The notes under the pieces were generated by a model that did no database searches, was not told where the DNA came from, and saw only the letters and a list, made by a program, of their open reading frames with translations. From assembly GCA_020050795.1 (NCBI GenBank), contig JAGVKD010000013.1, positions 1-64,000 on the forward strand: a stretch of DNA of 64,000 bases, given 5' to 3'. The number at the start of each line of letters is the position of its first letter. Position 1 is the first letter of the stretch. Shown in pieces: positions 35,691-44,382 of the stretch. Source of the stretch: Candidatus Babeliales bacterium (GTDB taxonomy: Bacteria > Babelota > Babeliae > Babelales > Vermiphilaceae). Position numbers and translations under genes: made by a program.

Positions 35691-37400
35691 ATGATTCCCC
35701 AAAAAAAATTCTTTCACATTTTTATTTTTTCTTGTTTCGCACTCAACACTCCCGCGCAGGGAGCAATTGAACATGAATCCGAAGCTCGATTCTTAGGCAT
35801 TTTTGATGATTTCGATCTTTTCAGTGGTGATGATGATTTGAGCGATATGCTCAATGCCACAGATGTTTCCCTTGCACTGACACGCATTGCACCGCAAGAT
35901 ATTCTGGACGTACTCAAGCTTGGCGCTGGAACGCACATGGAACTCTTGCAGCAAAACTTTTTCCTACGCACTAATCCTCTTAATGTACGTAATATTTTAG
36001 ACATGCCTGTCTTTGAACCGGCAACTATATATCCTCCATCAAGATGGACTCTCGGTGGCCATCTTTTTTGGAACAAAACAAGCAAATCAAAATTTACTGA
36101 TGATAAAACAGGCCTTCAAGCCTATCTGAGAATTCTGCAACCCAACTTTTTAGACGTGATTGAAAATGAGCTGAATGATCTTTTTGGTCTACTCGACCTT
36201 GAAGTTGATATCGAGGCACTCCTTAAACTCTTTAGAAATATGACCGTAGAAGACCGCCGCACCGGTCTCATGTTTCACGGAGAATGCTTTTGGAAGCAGC
36301 TGACGGTGCGATTTCTCCTGCCACTCTACTACCATGAACGCAATTTAAATTTCCAAACCGAAGCTGAAAAAGATGCCGTCATTGCTGCATTCGGCCTTGA
36401 TCCGGATCTGGGGAACACTGATTTTCAAGATGCACATTTTGTCAGCGACCAGATTGGTTTTGGCGATGCACGCCTTGAAGTTGATACCATTATTATGAAT
36501 GCAGAAAAATACCGAATACGCCTTGGCGGAATGGCAACGATACCTATGGCTTTCGCATTTAAAAAAGGAATAAAAGGAACTTATTTTAAAAAAGAAACGG
36601 CAGTCCAGAATCTTAGATTTGCAGAACTTAATCTTGATACGATTATTAATGGCGAAATTGATTTGGACAATCTTTTTGATCTGACGTCCACTCCATCTGG
36701 CGCGCAAGAAGCCTTAGACACTTTGTTGGATTTTCTTGTTGGGTCGATTGATCATATGAATGCTACCCTTCTTGATACATCTTTGGGAAATCACTTTTTT
36801 GGCATTGGGCCAATGTTCCGGACAGAAACACGCATGGATGTTTTCTTCAAGAACAGTGCATGGGCAGAAAAAGTATGGTGGTTAGGCCGTGGATCAATTG
36901 AATATTTCTTCCCCAGAACTATCAAGCGGTTTTTTGATCAAGCAATTGATTACAACAATTTTGCGGGACGAGACTTTTGTGATCCTGCACAAGCGGACAA
37001 TAATTTGGAATTTATAGAACAACAATTAACTGACCGTTTCTATCCGCGATATCTTGAAACTCGCGTGCAGCCAGGATTATTATTCCGATGGACAGGTCGA
37101 TTTGTATTTCAGAAAAATAACCATTGGTCTTTCTTTATTGGAAGCGACACGTGGATACAATTGAAAGAATCATTTAGCGCGAACTCAATTAATGCACCAG
37201 CCGATATCATCGGGTTCCTTCGCGTTGAGGCTGCAAAATCGCCACAACCATATCAAGGAAAAATTCAGGGCGGATTCATATATGAATGGGAACGGCCAAA
37301 ACGAGATTGGCTCATCTCTCTCAATGGAGATTACACGCTGTTTGATTCTGGCGTTGGCCATGATTACACCATTTCATTTAATGTAGAAACACATTTTTAG
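35691..37400 (+). CDS. Predicted outer-membrane beta-barrel protein
   Basis: 569 residues from ATG 35691 (AAGAAGA upstream). A signal peptide (1 to about 22, ending AQGA) is followed by an acidic helical start (DDFDLFSGDDDL) and long beta-rich sequence with alternating strand pattern, ending in Phe (ISFNVETHF). A GGHLFWNKTSKSKF segment opens the barrel region. It is about the size of large porin-like proteins. It begins a plus-strand run of five closely spaced genes (35691-41618), so it may be the first of an operon. Pore substrate unknown. Confidence 0.68.
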   Translation: MIPQKKFFHIFIFSCFALNTPAQGAIEHESEARFLGIFDDFDLFSGDDDLSDMLNATDVSLALTRIAPQDILDVLKLGAGTHMELLQQNFFLRTNPLNVRNILDMPVFEPATIYPPSRWTLGGHLFWNKTSKSKFTDDKTGLQAYLRILQPNFLDVIENELNDLFGLLDLEVDIEALLKLFRNMTVEDRRTGLMFHGECFWKQLTVRFLLPLYYHERNLNFQTEAEKDAVIAAFGLDPDLGNTDFQDAHFVSDQIGFGDARLEVDTIIMNAEKYRIRLGGMATIPMAFAFKKGIKGTYFKKETAVQNLRFAELNLDTIINGEIDLDNLFDLTSTPSGAQEALDTLLDFLVGSIDHMNATLLDTSLGNHFFGIGPMFRTETRMDVFFKNSAWAEKVWWLGRGSIEYFFPRTIKRFFDQAIDYNNFAGRDFCDPAQADNNLEFIEQQLTDRFYPRYLETRVQPGLLFRWTGRFVFQKNNHWSFFIGSDTWIQLKESFSANSINAPADIIGFLRVEAAKSPQPYQGKIQGGFIYEWERPKRDWLISLNGDYTLFDSGVGHDYTISFNVETHF

Positions 37401-37428
37401 TCATTAATGACTTTTTCAAGGAGTTGCA

Positions 37429-38187
37429 ATGAAGAAAAAATTTCTTATTGCTATCGGATTATGTATTTTCGCAATCAACATAATTGCAAGCCCAATAAAG
37501 CTTGAATCCAAAGTTCTCTCGATGGCTGATGGAAAATTTTTCATAGCCGATACCATTGAAATGCTCCGTATGTTTCAAGGACGCGTGATCAAACTTTTTG
37601 GTATTCCTGATGCAGAGGGTAACTCAACCGGCAATTATTCTTTTCGCGGTAAACTCTATGGCACGCGAGAACTTGCGCACCTTGAAGTAGAACTTAATCT
37701 TCAACAGGATAAAGAACTACAAAGAATTCTCACACAGGTTAAATCTGATTTCTTGGCAATATCAAAAGAATTTGAATCGGCAGTACGCGGTTCAAAAAAT
37801 ATTATGACTGTGCTTATCGAAGAATCATGCGAAAAACGTGAGCGCCTTGATAGCTTGCTTCTCGAATGGTCACAATCAGAAGGCGACACTGAAGATGCTA
37901 TATTTAATAACAGAGTGACCACCTTCCAAGCATTCGATCAATTTTGTGTTGACTTGCTCAATTTTTTCAGTGATTTAATCCACAGCTGTCCAAAGGCGCA
38001 AGCGCAATTTAAAGAACGTCTTGCAAAATGGAAAAAGTTCAAAGCAGTACTTGATGCACTAAAAGCTCAGATCAAACTTGCGAACGAACAAGAATTTTTA
38101 AAGCACTTTAAAGCGAATCATCTGGACAAATTGGCATTGAATGATATTACTGAAAATAAGGTGAAAGAACTTATTGCAACTTTTTGA
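37429..38187 (+). CDS. Secreted helical protein, unknown
   Basis: 252 residues. Signal peptide (1 to about 21, ending NIIAS), then mostly helical, charged sequence with a coiled-coil-like central part. No known domain is recognised. AAGGAG lies 5 bases before the ATG. It lies 28 bp after the barrel gene and 16 bp before recD2, so cotranscription is likely; a periplasmic partner of the barrel is a plausible guess. Confidence 0.6.
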   Translation: MKKKFLIAIGLCIFAINIIASPIKLESKVLSMADGKFFIADTIEMLRMFQGRVIKLFGIPDAEGNSTGNYSFRGKLYGTRELAHLEVELNLQQDKELQRILTQVKSDFLAISKEFESAVRGSKNIMTVLIEESCEKRERLDSLLLEWSQSEGDTEDAIFNNRVTTFQAFDQFCVDLLNFFSDLIHSCPKAQAQFKERLAKWKKFKAVLDALKAQIKLANEQEFLKHFKANHLDKLALNDITENKVKELIATF

Positions 38188-38203
38188 GGTATAGCGGGGG
38201 GCT

Positions 38204-40396
38204 ATGGATTTAAAGGAAACGTTAGTTGGTATTGTTGATAAAATTGTCTATCAAAATGCTGATAACGGCTTTACCGTATTCACCCTGCAGCAAAATCGCC
38301 AAAAAGAAAGCACAACCATCAAAGGGTATGTGCCAAAACTTCACCCGGGAGAGCAAGTCACGCTTGTCGGCTCCTGGGTGACTCATCCAAAATTCGGCAA
38401 ACAATTTGAAGCGGAACAATGCACCGCAAGTGTGCCGACCAGCATCCTTGGAATCAAACGGTATTTAGCATCAGGATTGATCAAGGGTATCGGCCCTGTC
38501 TATGCAGACAAATTGGTTGATGCATTCGGTGCCGATGTTTTAAATGTTATCGATAAGCAACCGCACTTGCTCAATAATGTTTCTGGTATTGGACCAAAAC
38601 GAGTTGAGCGCATTATCGCTGGCTGGCAAGATCAAAAAGATATTTCCCACATCATGGTCTTTTTGCAAGACAAAGGCATTTCGCCAACGTATGCAACAAA
38701 GATTTATAAAAGATATGGCACGCAAGCAATTGAAGTGCTCACTGAAAACCCTTACCGTCTCGCTGATGATATTTGGGGTATCGGATTTAAAATCGCTGAT
38801 CAGATCGCACAAAACATGGGATTTGCTTTTGATTCCATCAAGCGCATAACATCGGGATTACTCTTTGTGCTTGGTGATATTGTTAGCAATGGACATCTCT
38901 ATCATGAAGTGCAAGCGCTCAAGGATGATGCAGTCAAATTGCTTGAACTAGAAATGAATGACGAGATCATACACAAACTCAAATTGGCGCTGCACGATCT
39001 TTATAATCAAGATAAAATTCGTCTTGTTTCCCCCCCTGATGCCAAGCATTATGTTGCACTCACCCGTTATTATTCCGCTGAGCGTGGCGTTGCGCAGAAA
39101 CTGCTCAAGCTCCTCGAATATCCTCCCATGAATCCCATCAATGCAAACGATGTGTATAGTTCACTTCGCGTTGAAAGCAAAGATGGCATTGATCTCAACG
39201 AAGATCAGCAACGCGCAATTATGACCTGCTTGCAACACAAAGTTTCGGTAATCACTGGTGGTCCTGGTACGGGAAAAACAACCATCATCAAAAAGATGCT
39301 CGGTTTTCTTGATCAATTTCATTATCGCTATCGCTTAGCCGCACCAACCGGACGCGCGGCAAAACGCATCAACGAAAGCACTGGCCGAAATGCAGAAACA
39401 CTCCATCGCCTTCTTGAGTTTGATGTGAGTGCCATGAATTTTGCACGCAATGAACAGAATGCATTGCCAATCGATTTTCTCATTATTGATGAAGCTTCAA
39501 TGATCGATATTTTTTTGGCATATGCAGTAGTTAAAGCGCTCCCTCTCAATGCGCACGTTATTTTCATTGGTGATATTGATCAGCTACCATCAGTTGGCGC
39601 TGGTAATTTCTTGAATGATATTATCGCAAGTGGCGCAGTTCCCTGCGTTCGGTTGACTGAAATTTTTAGACAAGCACAAGATAGTTTGATTATTCAAAAT
39701 GCGCACCGCATCAATCGTGGCGAATTTCCAACTTCATTCTTGCCTGATGCACGGCGCGACTTTGTGTTCATTAAAGAAGAAGAACCTGAGAAGGTGCCGA
39801 TGCATCTTGAAGACATTTTGAAAAATAAATTGCCTCGCTTTGGCATCAAGCCAGAACGTTCGATCGTTTTAGTTCCTATGAATCGTGGCGCAGTCGGCAC
39901 ACAAAAATTAAACGATGATCTGCAGCGTATTCTTAACCCAGAAGACACGCAACAGAAAGTTATGGTGCATGGATCAACCTTCAAGGTTGGCGACCGTGTG
40001 ATGCAAATTCGCAACAACTACGACAAACTCATTTTTAATGGTGATATTGGCACCATTGAAGAAGTTGATGTTGAAGAGCGACAAATAAAAGTTAATTTCT
40101 TTGATCGTTTGCTGGATTATGAATCAACTGAGCTTGATGAGCTTGTATTGGCCTATGCAATCACCATTCATAAGAGCCAAGGTTCTGAATACGATGCAGC
40201 GATTGTGCCAATTTTCATGCAACATTTCACTCTGTTGCAACGCAATTTGCTCTACACCGCCATTACGCGTGCGAAAAAATTGTGTATATTTATCGGACAA
40301 TCAAAAGCTATTGGCATGGCAGTGCGTAATAATAAAAGCTTAGTGCGCACTACCTTTTTACAACAATTTCTCACCACTGATTTGCAATGTCGCTAA
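38204..40396 (+). CDS. recD2: RecD2-type DNA helicase
   Basis: 730 residues, the usual RecD2 length. Order: an OB-like N-terminal part, helix-hairpin-helix motifs (LYNIGPKRVERII-like GIGPKRVERI, about 130-139), then a superfamily 1B core with GGPGTGKTT (P-loop, near 350), DEASMID (motif II), GDIDQLPSVGAG (motif III) and HKSQGSEYD (motif V, near 650), ending with an AITRAKK helix (motif VI). It unwinds DNA 5' to 3' and acts in repair. No RecB or RecC gene is near, as expected for the stand-alone form. GGGGGG lies just before the ATG. Confidence 0.95.
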   Translation: MDLKETLVGIVDKIVYQNADNGFTVFTLQQNRQKESTTIKGYVPKLHPGEQVTLVGSWVTHPKFGKQFEAEQCTASVPTSILGIKRYLASGLIKGIGPVYADKLVDAFGADVLNVIDKQPHLLNNVSGIGPKRVERIIAGWQDQKDISHIMVFLQDKGISPTYATKIYKRYGTQAIEVLTENPYRLADDIWGIGFKIADQIAQNMGFAFDSIKRITSGLLFVLGDIVSNGHLYHEVQALKDDAVKLLELEMNDEIIHKLKLALHDLYNQDKIRLVSPPDAKHYVALTRYYSAERGVAQKLLKLLEYPPMNPINANDVYSSLRVESKDGIDLNEDQQRAIMTCLQHKVSVITGGPGTGKTTIIKKMLGFLDQFHYRYRLAAPTGRAAKRINESTGRNAETLHRLLEFDVSAMNFARNEQNALPIDFLIIDEASMIDIFLAYAVVKALPLNAHVIFIGDIDQLPSVGAGNFLNDIIASGAVPCVRLTEIFRQAQDSLIIQNAHRINRGEFPTSFLPDARRDFVFIKEEEPEKVPMHLEDILKNKLPRFGIKPERSIVLVPMNRGAVGTQKLNDDLQRILNPEDTQQKVMVHGSTFKVGDRVMQIRNNYDKLIFNGDIGTIEEVDVEERQIKVNFFDRLLDYESTELDELVLAYAITIHKSQGSEYDAAIVPIFMQHFTLLQRNLLYTAITRAKKLCIFIGQSKAIGMAVRNNKSLVRTTFLQQFLTTDLQCR

Positions 40397-41067
40397 CCTA
40401 CCGCTATATATGTCTGATCCTTCTTGTGTGCGCAGCTTCTAGCATGCCACGCCCTTGGATTGGCAAAGCACAAAAAAACGTTACCATCATGATTGATCCA
40501 GCTGGCGATGCTCGTCAGACTGGACGCACAATTGGCAGCAATTTCGAACGAGGCATCACAATGCAGTGTGCTGAACGTCTCGCACACTTGCTCAAACAAC
40601 AATCGTCAGCAATCACCACGGTGATCACACGCGCACCGGCAGAACTTGTTCCTGAATTGCAAAATGCAAATTATGCCAACCGATTGAACATTGATCTTTT
40701 TATTAGCCTTCATTTTTGCCGCACAAATAATGCTCGTCCGAAAATGTGGATTTATCGCTATGCACAGGCAAATGATTTTGTGGCGCCACAAACAGGTTTG
40801 TCTTTTCCTTCCTATGATCAGGCATACCTGCTCAATAATAAAATCACTGCAACTTTAGCGGCCGATATGGAACGAATGCTGGAGAAATCCACCTTGTTCG
40901 ATGTGCATGGGCCATACAAACTGCCCTTCAAACCACTCGTTGGTATCATCGCGCCAGCAATTGCCTTTGAAATGGAATTGAAAGATGAGGCCGATTGGCA
41001 AACGTATGCTGAGCCACTTGCACACGCAATCATACACACCTTGCGCCAGCATGGAGTGTTATCGTGA
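40387..41067 (+). CDS. Degenerate N-acetylmuramoyl-L-alanine amidase (Amidase_3-like)
   Basis: 226 residues. N-terminal signal-like helix (about 5-20). The Amidase_3 skeleton is visible: VTIMIDPAGDARQTGRT replaces the normal IDPGHGG (about 35-45), then FERGITMQ aligns with the zinc-binding Glu, RLN-DLFISLHFCR gives the second zinc His (SLH, about 113), and a final FEMELKDEAD supplies the catalytic Glu region. The first zinc His is not seen (Gly or Asp instead). It overlaps recD2 by 10 bases and the next gene by 4. It may be inactive or have altered chemistry. Confidence 0.65.
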   Translation: MSLTYRYICLILLVCAASSMPRPWIGKAQKNVTIMIDPAGDARQTGRTIGSNFERGITMQCAERLAHLLKQQSSAITTVITRAPAELVPELQNANYANRLNIDLFISLHFCRTNNARPKMWIYRYAQANDFVAPQTGLSFPSYDQAYLLNNKITATLAADMERMLEKSTLFDVHGPYKLPFKPLVGIIAPAIAFEMELKDEADWQTYAEPLAHAIIHTLRQHGVLS

Positions 41068-41618
41068 ATATCATGAATAGCAAAAAATATACGATCCTCT
41101 CTCTGCTTGCATTCGGATTTGGCATGCTTCTATGCGCACTGCATTATGAATGGATAGTAATTCGCAGCCCGCTAAAAATCACCTCATACTCCGCACAAAA
41201 CATGCAAACAGGAAAAAAAGAAACAAAACTTTTTTTCTGGCAACATAATAAGTGGCATCAAGAAACACACACGCTATTGTGGTCAAACGATGTAGCACAT
41301 AATATTTCACAGCTGATCACTGCGCTACTCAATGTGCTCGATGACGAACATTTGTTACGGAAAAAAATTGGTGTTGAAAGTGTTGCGCTCACGCCTTCAG
41401 GAATGCAAGCATATATTTCTTTCGATCATAATCCACTGCCAAAAGATGCGAACGTGCACCAAAAATGGCTCTTGATTGAAAGCATACTCAAAACTATGCG
41501 CGAGAATGGCATCAAGATTCAAGACGTTCAATTTCTTGTCTACCACGAACCCTTGAGCGATTATCACCTTGATTTTAATCAGCCATGGCCGCTCAATGGA
41601 TTTTTGAGTCAGAAGTAA
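41064..41618 (+). CDS. GerM-like domain protein
   Basis: 184 residues from GTG 41064, overlapping the amidase stop; ATG 41073 is an alternative. One N-terminal membrane helix (about 9-28). The C-terminal part carries a GerMN-like pattern: ...GMQAYISFDHNPLPKDANVHQ... then LIESILKTMRENGIKIQDVQFLVYHEPL (quoted in part: ISFDHNPLP, DVQFLVYHEPL) and HLDFNQPW, as in sporulation/germination GerM and YbbA-like lipoproteins. In other bacteria GerM is often next to amidases of the AmiC type, which fits the coupled gene pair here. A role in envelope remodelling is inferred. Confidence 0.6.
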   Translation: MNIMNSKKYTILSLLAFGFGMLLCALHYEWIVIRSPLKITSYSAQNMQTGKKETKLFFWQHNKWHQETHTLLWSNDVAHNISQLITALLNVLDDEHLLRKKIGVESVALTPSGMQAYISFDHNPLPKDANVHQKWLLIESILKTMRENGIKIQDVQFLVYHEPLSDYHLDFNQPWPLNGFLSQK

Positions 41619-41776
41619 AATGTGCAGTACTCATTGCTCTCTCACGCTCAAATTTTTTCTGCTCTTATTTTTGAACAACTCACCGCATGACACAAGATTG
41701 CAATAATTGTCCAAGTCGCTACAGTTATCCTATTGCAAGCAAACCCCCTGGGTAAAAAAAGTGACAGAGATTGGTA

Positions 41777-43039
41777 ATGAAAAAGGCGCTTCTCATTGTA
41801 TGTTTTGCTGCGTCCTTGCATTCAGATGTAGCACACGCTCAAACATTTTCCGTTCGTGATATCTTTAAGATTGATCTTTCCGGTTACATTAAATACGAGA
41901 ATTATACAGACTCGCGTCAAATTGTTTCACTACGGCTAGGGCAATTTCTCTTCTACCCACAAGCTCCCAATTATGATGTGTTGAATAACGATACAAATAG
42001 CGTTAGCCACTTTTCTATGTCTGTTATTCAAACACGTTTTCGCGGGGAAGTGACAACCTGCTCCGATATGTGGAATGGAGAACCTCATGGTGTATTTGAA
42101 GCCGACTTTTTTGGGTTCGATAGAGCTGTCACCGCATTTCGCATTCGTCACGCCTATGGAGAAATTAATTGGAAACAGTTTTCTCTACTGGCCGGCCATA
42201 CGTGGGATCCTCTATTTGTTACAGAATGTTGTCCCGAAACCGTTGGCTATAATACCGGTGTACCAATCGCAGCCTTCAATCGCAGCCCACAAATTCGCGG
42301 CACATTGCATTGGGATAATGTGGATATACTCTGCGCTGCAATCACACAATTTGAGACCACAAGTTTCGGTCCCGATGGCCCAAGCTCAAAGTATCTCAGG
42401 AACTCCGTCATTCCTAACTTGCATTGGCAACTACGGACAAAAATTAACACTCATCGGTTTGGCATTGGCATAGATTATAAGCGCCTCATTCCGCGCCTAG
42501 AAACAGACAAAGGCATTAAAACTACCGAATCAATCTCATCCATGTGCGCCCTTTTCTATACAAAACTCAATTGGGATCCCGTCATATTCAAAATGGAGAT
42601 GCTCTACGGTCAAAATACAACCGACCATTTAATGCTTGGCGGCTACGCGGTGAAATCAGTGGATCCGGTAACCGATTTTAGAAAATATGCCACATTAAAA
42701 AATATATCTTTTTGGGCTGAATTTATTGTACAAAAAACAGTTGAGCCTGCTGTATTTATTGGCGTCACACAAAATCTAGGTGCTCACCAATCAATAATTC
42801 AAACTATCACCGATCCAGATGGCACTGTGGAATCAACAATCTATGCGCGCGATCCACATATTGATTATGTGTTTCGTATCTCACCACGAGTTCGTTGGTA
42901 TATCGATCCCCTTGTTATAGCAGGAGAATTTGAATTTACACGAGCAAGTTTTGGTACAATTGCATGCAATGGTAATGTAATTAATGGACATGCAGTCAAC
43001 AACTTCCGCCTCATGCTTGCCGCATACTATGAGTTTTGA
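41777..43039 (+). CDS. Predicted outer-membrane beta-barrel protein
   Basis: 420 residues from ATG 41777; the in-frame TTG at 41771 lacks a better site. Signal peptide (1 to about 21, ending AHAQ). The mature part has alternating beta strands with short turns, for example SGYIKYENYTDSRQ and RFRGEVTT-like strands, and ends in Phe (LAAYYEF). Large porin-like proteins of host-associated bacteria have similar strand rhythm. It is followed 26 bp later by a tectonin-like gene; both are secreted and may be cotranscribed. Confidence 0.68.
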   Translation: MKKALLIVCFAASLHSDVAHAQTFSVRDIFKIDLSGYIKYENYTDSRQIVSLRLGQFLFYPQAPNYDVLNNDTNSVSHFSMSVIQTRFRGEVTTCSDMWNGEPHGVFEADFFGFDRAVTAFRIRHAYGEINWKQFSLLAGHTWDPLFVTECCPETVGYNTGVPIAAFNRSPQIRGTLHWDNVDILCAAITQFETTSFGPDGPSSKYLRNSVIPNLHWQLRTKINTHRFGIGIDYKRLIPRLETDKGIKTTESISSMCALFYTKLNWDPVIFKMEMLYGQNTTDHLMLGGYAVKSVDPVTDFRKYATLKNISFWAEFIVQKTVEPAVFIGVTQNLGAHQSIIQTITDPDGTVESTIYARDPHIDYVFRISPRVRWYIDPLVIAGEFEFTRASFGTIACNGNVINGHAVNNFRLMLAAYYEF

Positions 43040-43065
43040 TTTTTATTTAAAAAAAGGAGAATCAG

Positions 43066-43980
43066 ATGAATCTACGGTATGGATTACTAATTAGTATTGT
43101 CAGCTTTCAATCGCTGCATGCAGCTCCCCTAGAGTTGATCAACACCTATTGGAAAAAATTAGTCGATACGCGCCAAGGATTAGGAGATGTAAGCCGTTAC
43201 GAAATGGTTACAGATGTAAGCGATGCAAATAACATATGGACACTCGTGAAGTTCAAACATAAACCTTATATTTTTAAATATGACAAAGAAAAAGGGATAT
43301 GGCTCGCCCACACCGCATCGCCATTCGATGGTAGTGAAAAAAAACAAACAATTCGCACACAACCCAATGGATCATTGTATGCACTCTGTGAGGGACGTGC
43401 ATATCGTTGGTTAGATGACGGGAATCAGTGGCAAACAGTTGCAGGAAGCAACACGGGCTTACCAAAGCGCGCGGCGCATTTGATAACTGATGTTACCACC
43501 GATGGCACAGCGTGGTGTTTGGCCGTATTTAAATCAAGAAAGCCACGTCTCTATCGCTTTGATCCTAAAAAAAATCTATGGTCAGCCGTTGGAACAGAGG
43601 CTGTGCCAATCGATGAGAATGCCAAGAATGTTGCCCTACGTGTGCATACCAATAATACCGTTTATGTGATTACCGAGGGCCAAGTAGTGCAATGGAATTC
43701 ATGGCGCAAAAATTGGACATCGGTTATGAAAACTCGTAACGGATTACCTCAAGCGAGAAACGTACTGACTGATGTGACAGACACCGGAGCAATATGGGCG
43801 GCTGTCAGTCTCAAGCATAAACCAACTATGCTCTATAAATTCGACTCAAGCAAAAATCTCTGGACACCTGAATCAGTGATGCCATTTGGTGAGCGAAATA
43901 AAGATCAGGAAGTGCGCGCTTTATCTGAGAAAAGAATTTTCGCAGTGGCCGACACAACGGTATATAAATTACGAAAATAA
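43066..43980 (+). CDS. Secreted tectonin-like beta-propeller protein
   Basis: 304 residues. Signal peptide (1 to about 19, ending SLHA) and then three homologous ~85-95-residue repeats, each with two tectonin-like blades: openings MVTDVSDANNIWTLVKF, LITDVTTDGTAWCLAVF and VLTDVTDTGAIWAAVSL; then RFDPKKNLWS or KFDSSKNLWT; then NGSLYALCEGRAYRW or NNTVYVITEGQVVQW. A six-bladed propeller fits the repeat count. AAGGAG lies 6 bases before the ATG. Tectonins bind sugars or membranes in other organisms, so surface recognition is a reasonable guess. Confidence 0.75.
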   Translation: MNLRYGLLISIVSFQSLHAAPLELINTYWKKLVDTRQGLGDVSRYEMVTDVSDANNIWTLVKFKHKPYIFKYDKEKGIWLAHTASPFDGSEKKQTIRTQPNGSLYALCEGRAYRWLDDGNQWQTVAGSNTGLPKRAAHLITDVTTDGTAWCLAVFKSRKPRLYRFDPKKNLWSAVGTEAVPIDENAKNVALRVHTNNTVYVITEGQVVQWNSWRKNWTSVMKTRNGLPQARNVLTDVTDTGAIWAAVSLKHKPTMLYKFDSSKNLWTPESVMPFGERNKDQEVRALSEKRIFAVADTTVYKLRK

Positions 43981-43982
43981 AA

Positions 43983-44014
43983 ATAGTCCCCGGCAAAAAC
44001 CGGGGATTATTTTT
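43983..44014 (+). terminator. Intrinsic terminator after tectonin-like gene
   Basis: AATAGTCCCCGG and CCGGGGATTATTTTT around CAAAAA: a 6-bp GC stem (CCCCGG/CCGGGG) plus A/T flanks. Confidence 0.9.
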
Positions 44015-44129
44015 AGAGCATATGTTTTTAAAGTCAATTAGAAAATCTCTGGACCAATTTTCTTGCCAACGGAAAAACCAATGAGATAAAATGGCCTAAA
44101 TCGGTCATAGATAAAAAAGGAGATCTGCA

Positions 44130-44360
44130 ATGGCTTTTGATTTTGTAAAACATGTTTCACCAACTGGCAAGGGTTACATTCTGATGGCAGCTGGTATTCT
44201 CTTACTGCTCCACACTCTTGGTGTGATAGTCAAAGGAATAAATATCCTGCTCATCATTGGTTCACTCTTCATGATTGGATATGGATTTATCAAAGCAGAC
44301 TGCCAAACAAAACTACGCACTCTATTTAATCGTTCACAAAAAAAAGGCGGACCTTTTTAA
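44130..44360 (+). CDS. Small two-helix membrane protein
   Basis: 76 residues with two membrane helices (about 14-34 and 38-55) and a basic C-terminal end ending KKGGPF. AAAAGGAG lies 6 bases before ATG 44130. No family is recognised. A terminator follows at its 3' end. The gene stands alone between the tectonin-like gene and the convergent channel gene. Confidence 0.6.
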   Translation: MAFDFVKHVSPTGKGYILMAAGILLLLHTLGVIVKGINILLIIGSLFMIGYGFIKADCQTKLRTLFNRSQKKGGPF

Positions 44361-44376
44361 TTGATCCGCCTTCTTG
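44339..44376. terminator. Terminator
   Basis: AAAAAGGCGGA and TCCGCCTTCTT arms around CCTTTTTAATTGA, at the end of the small membrane gene and facing the channel gene. Confidence 0.78.
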
Positions 44377-44382
44377 TCTCAA

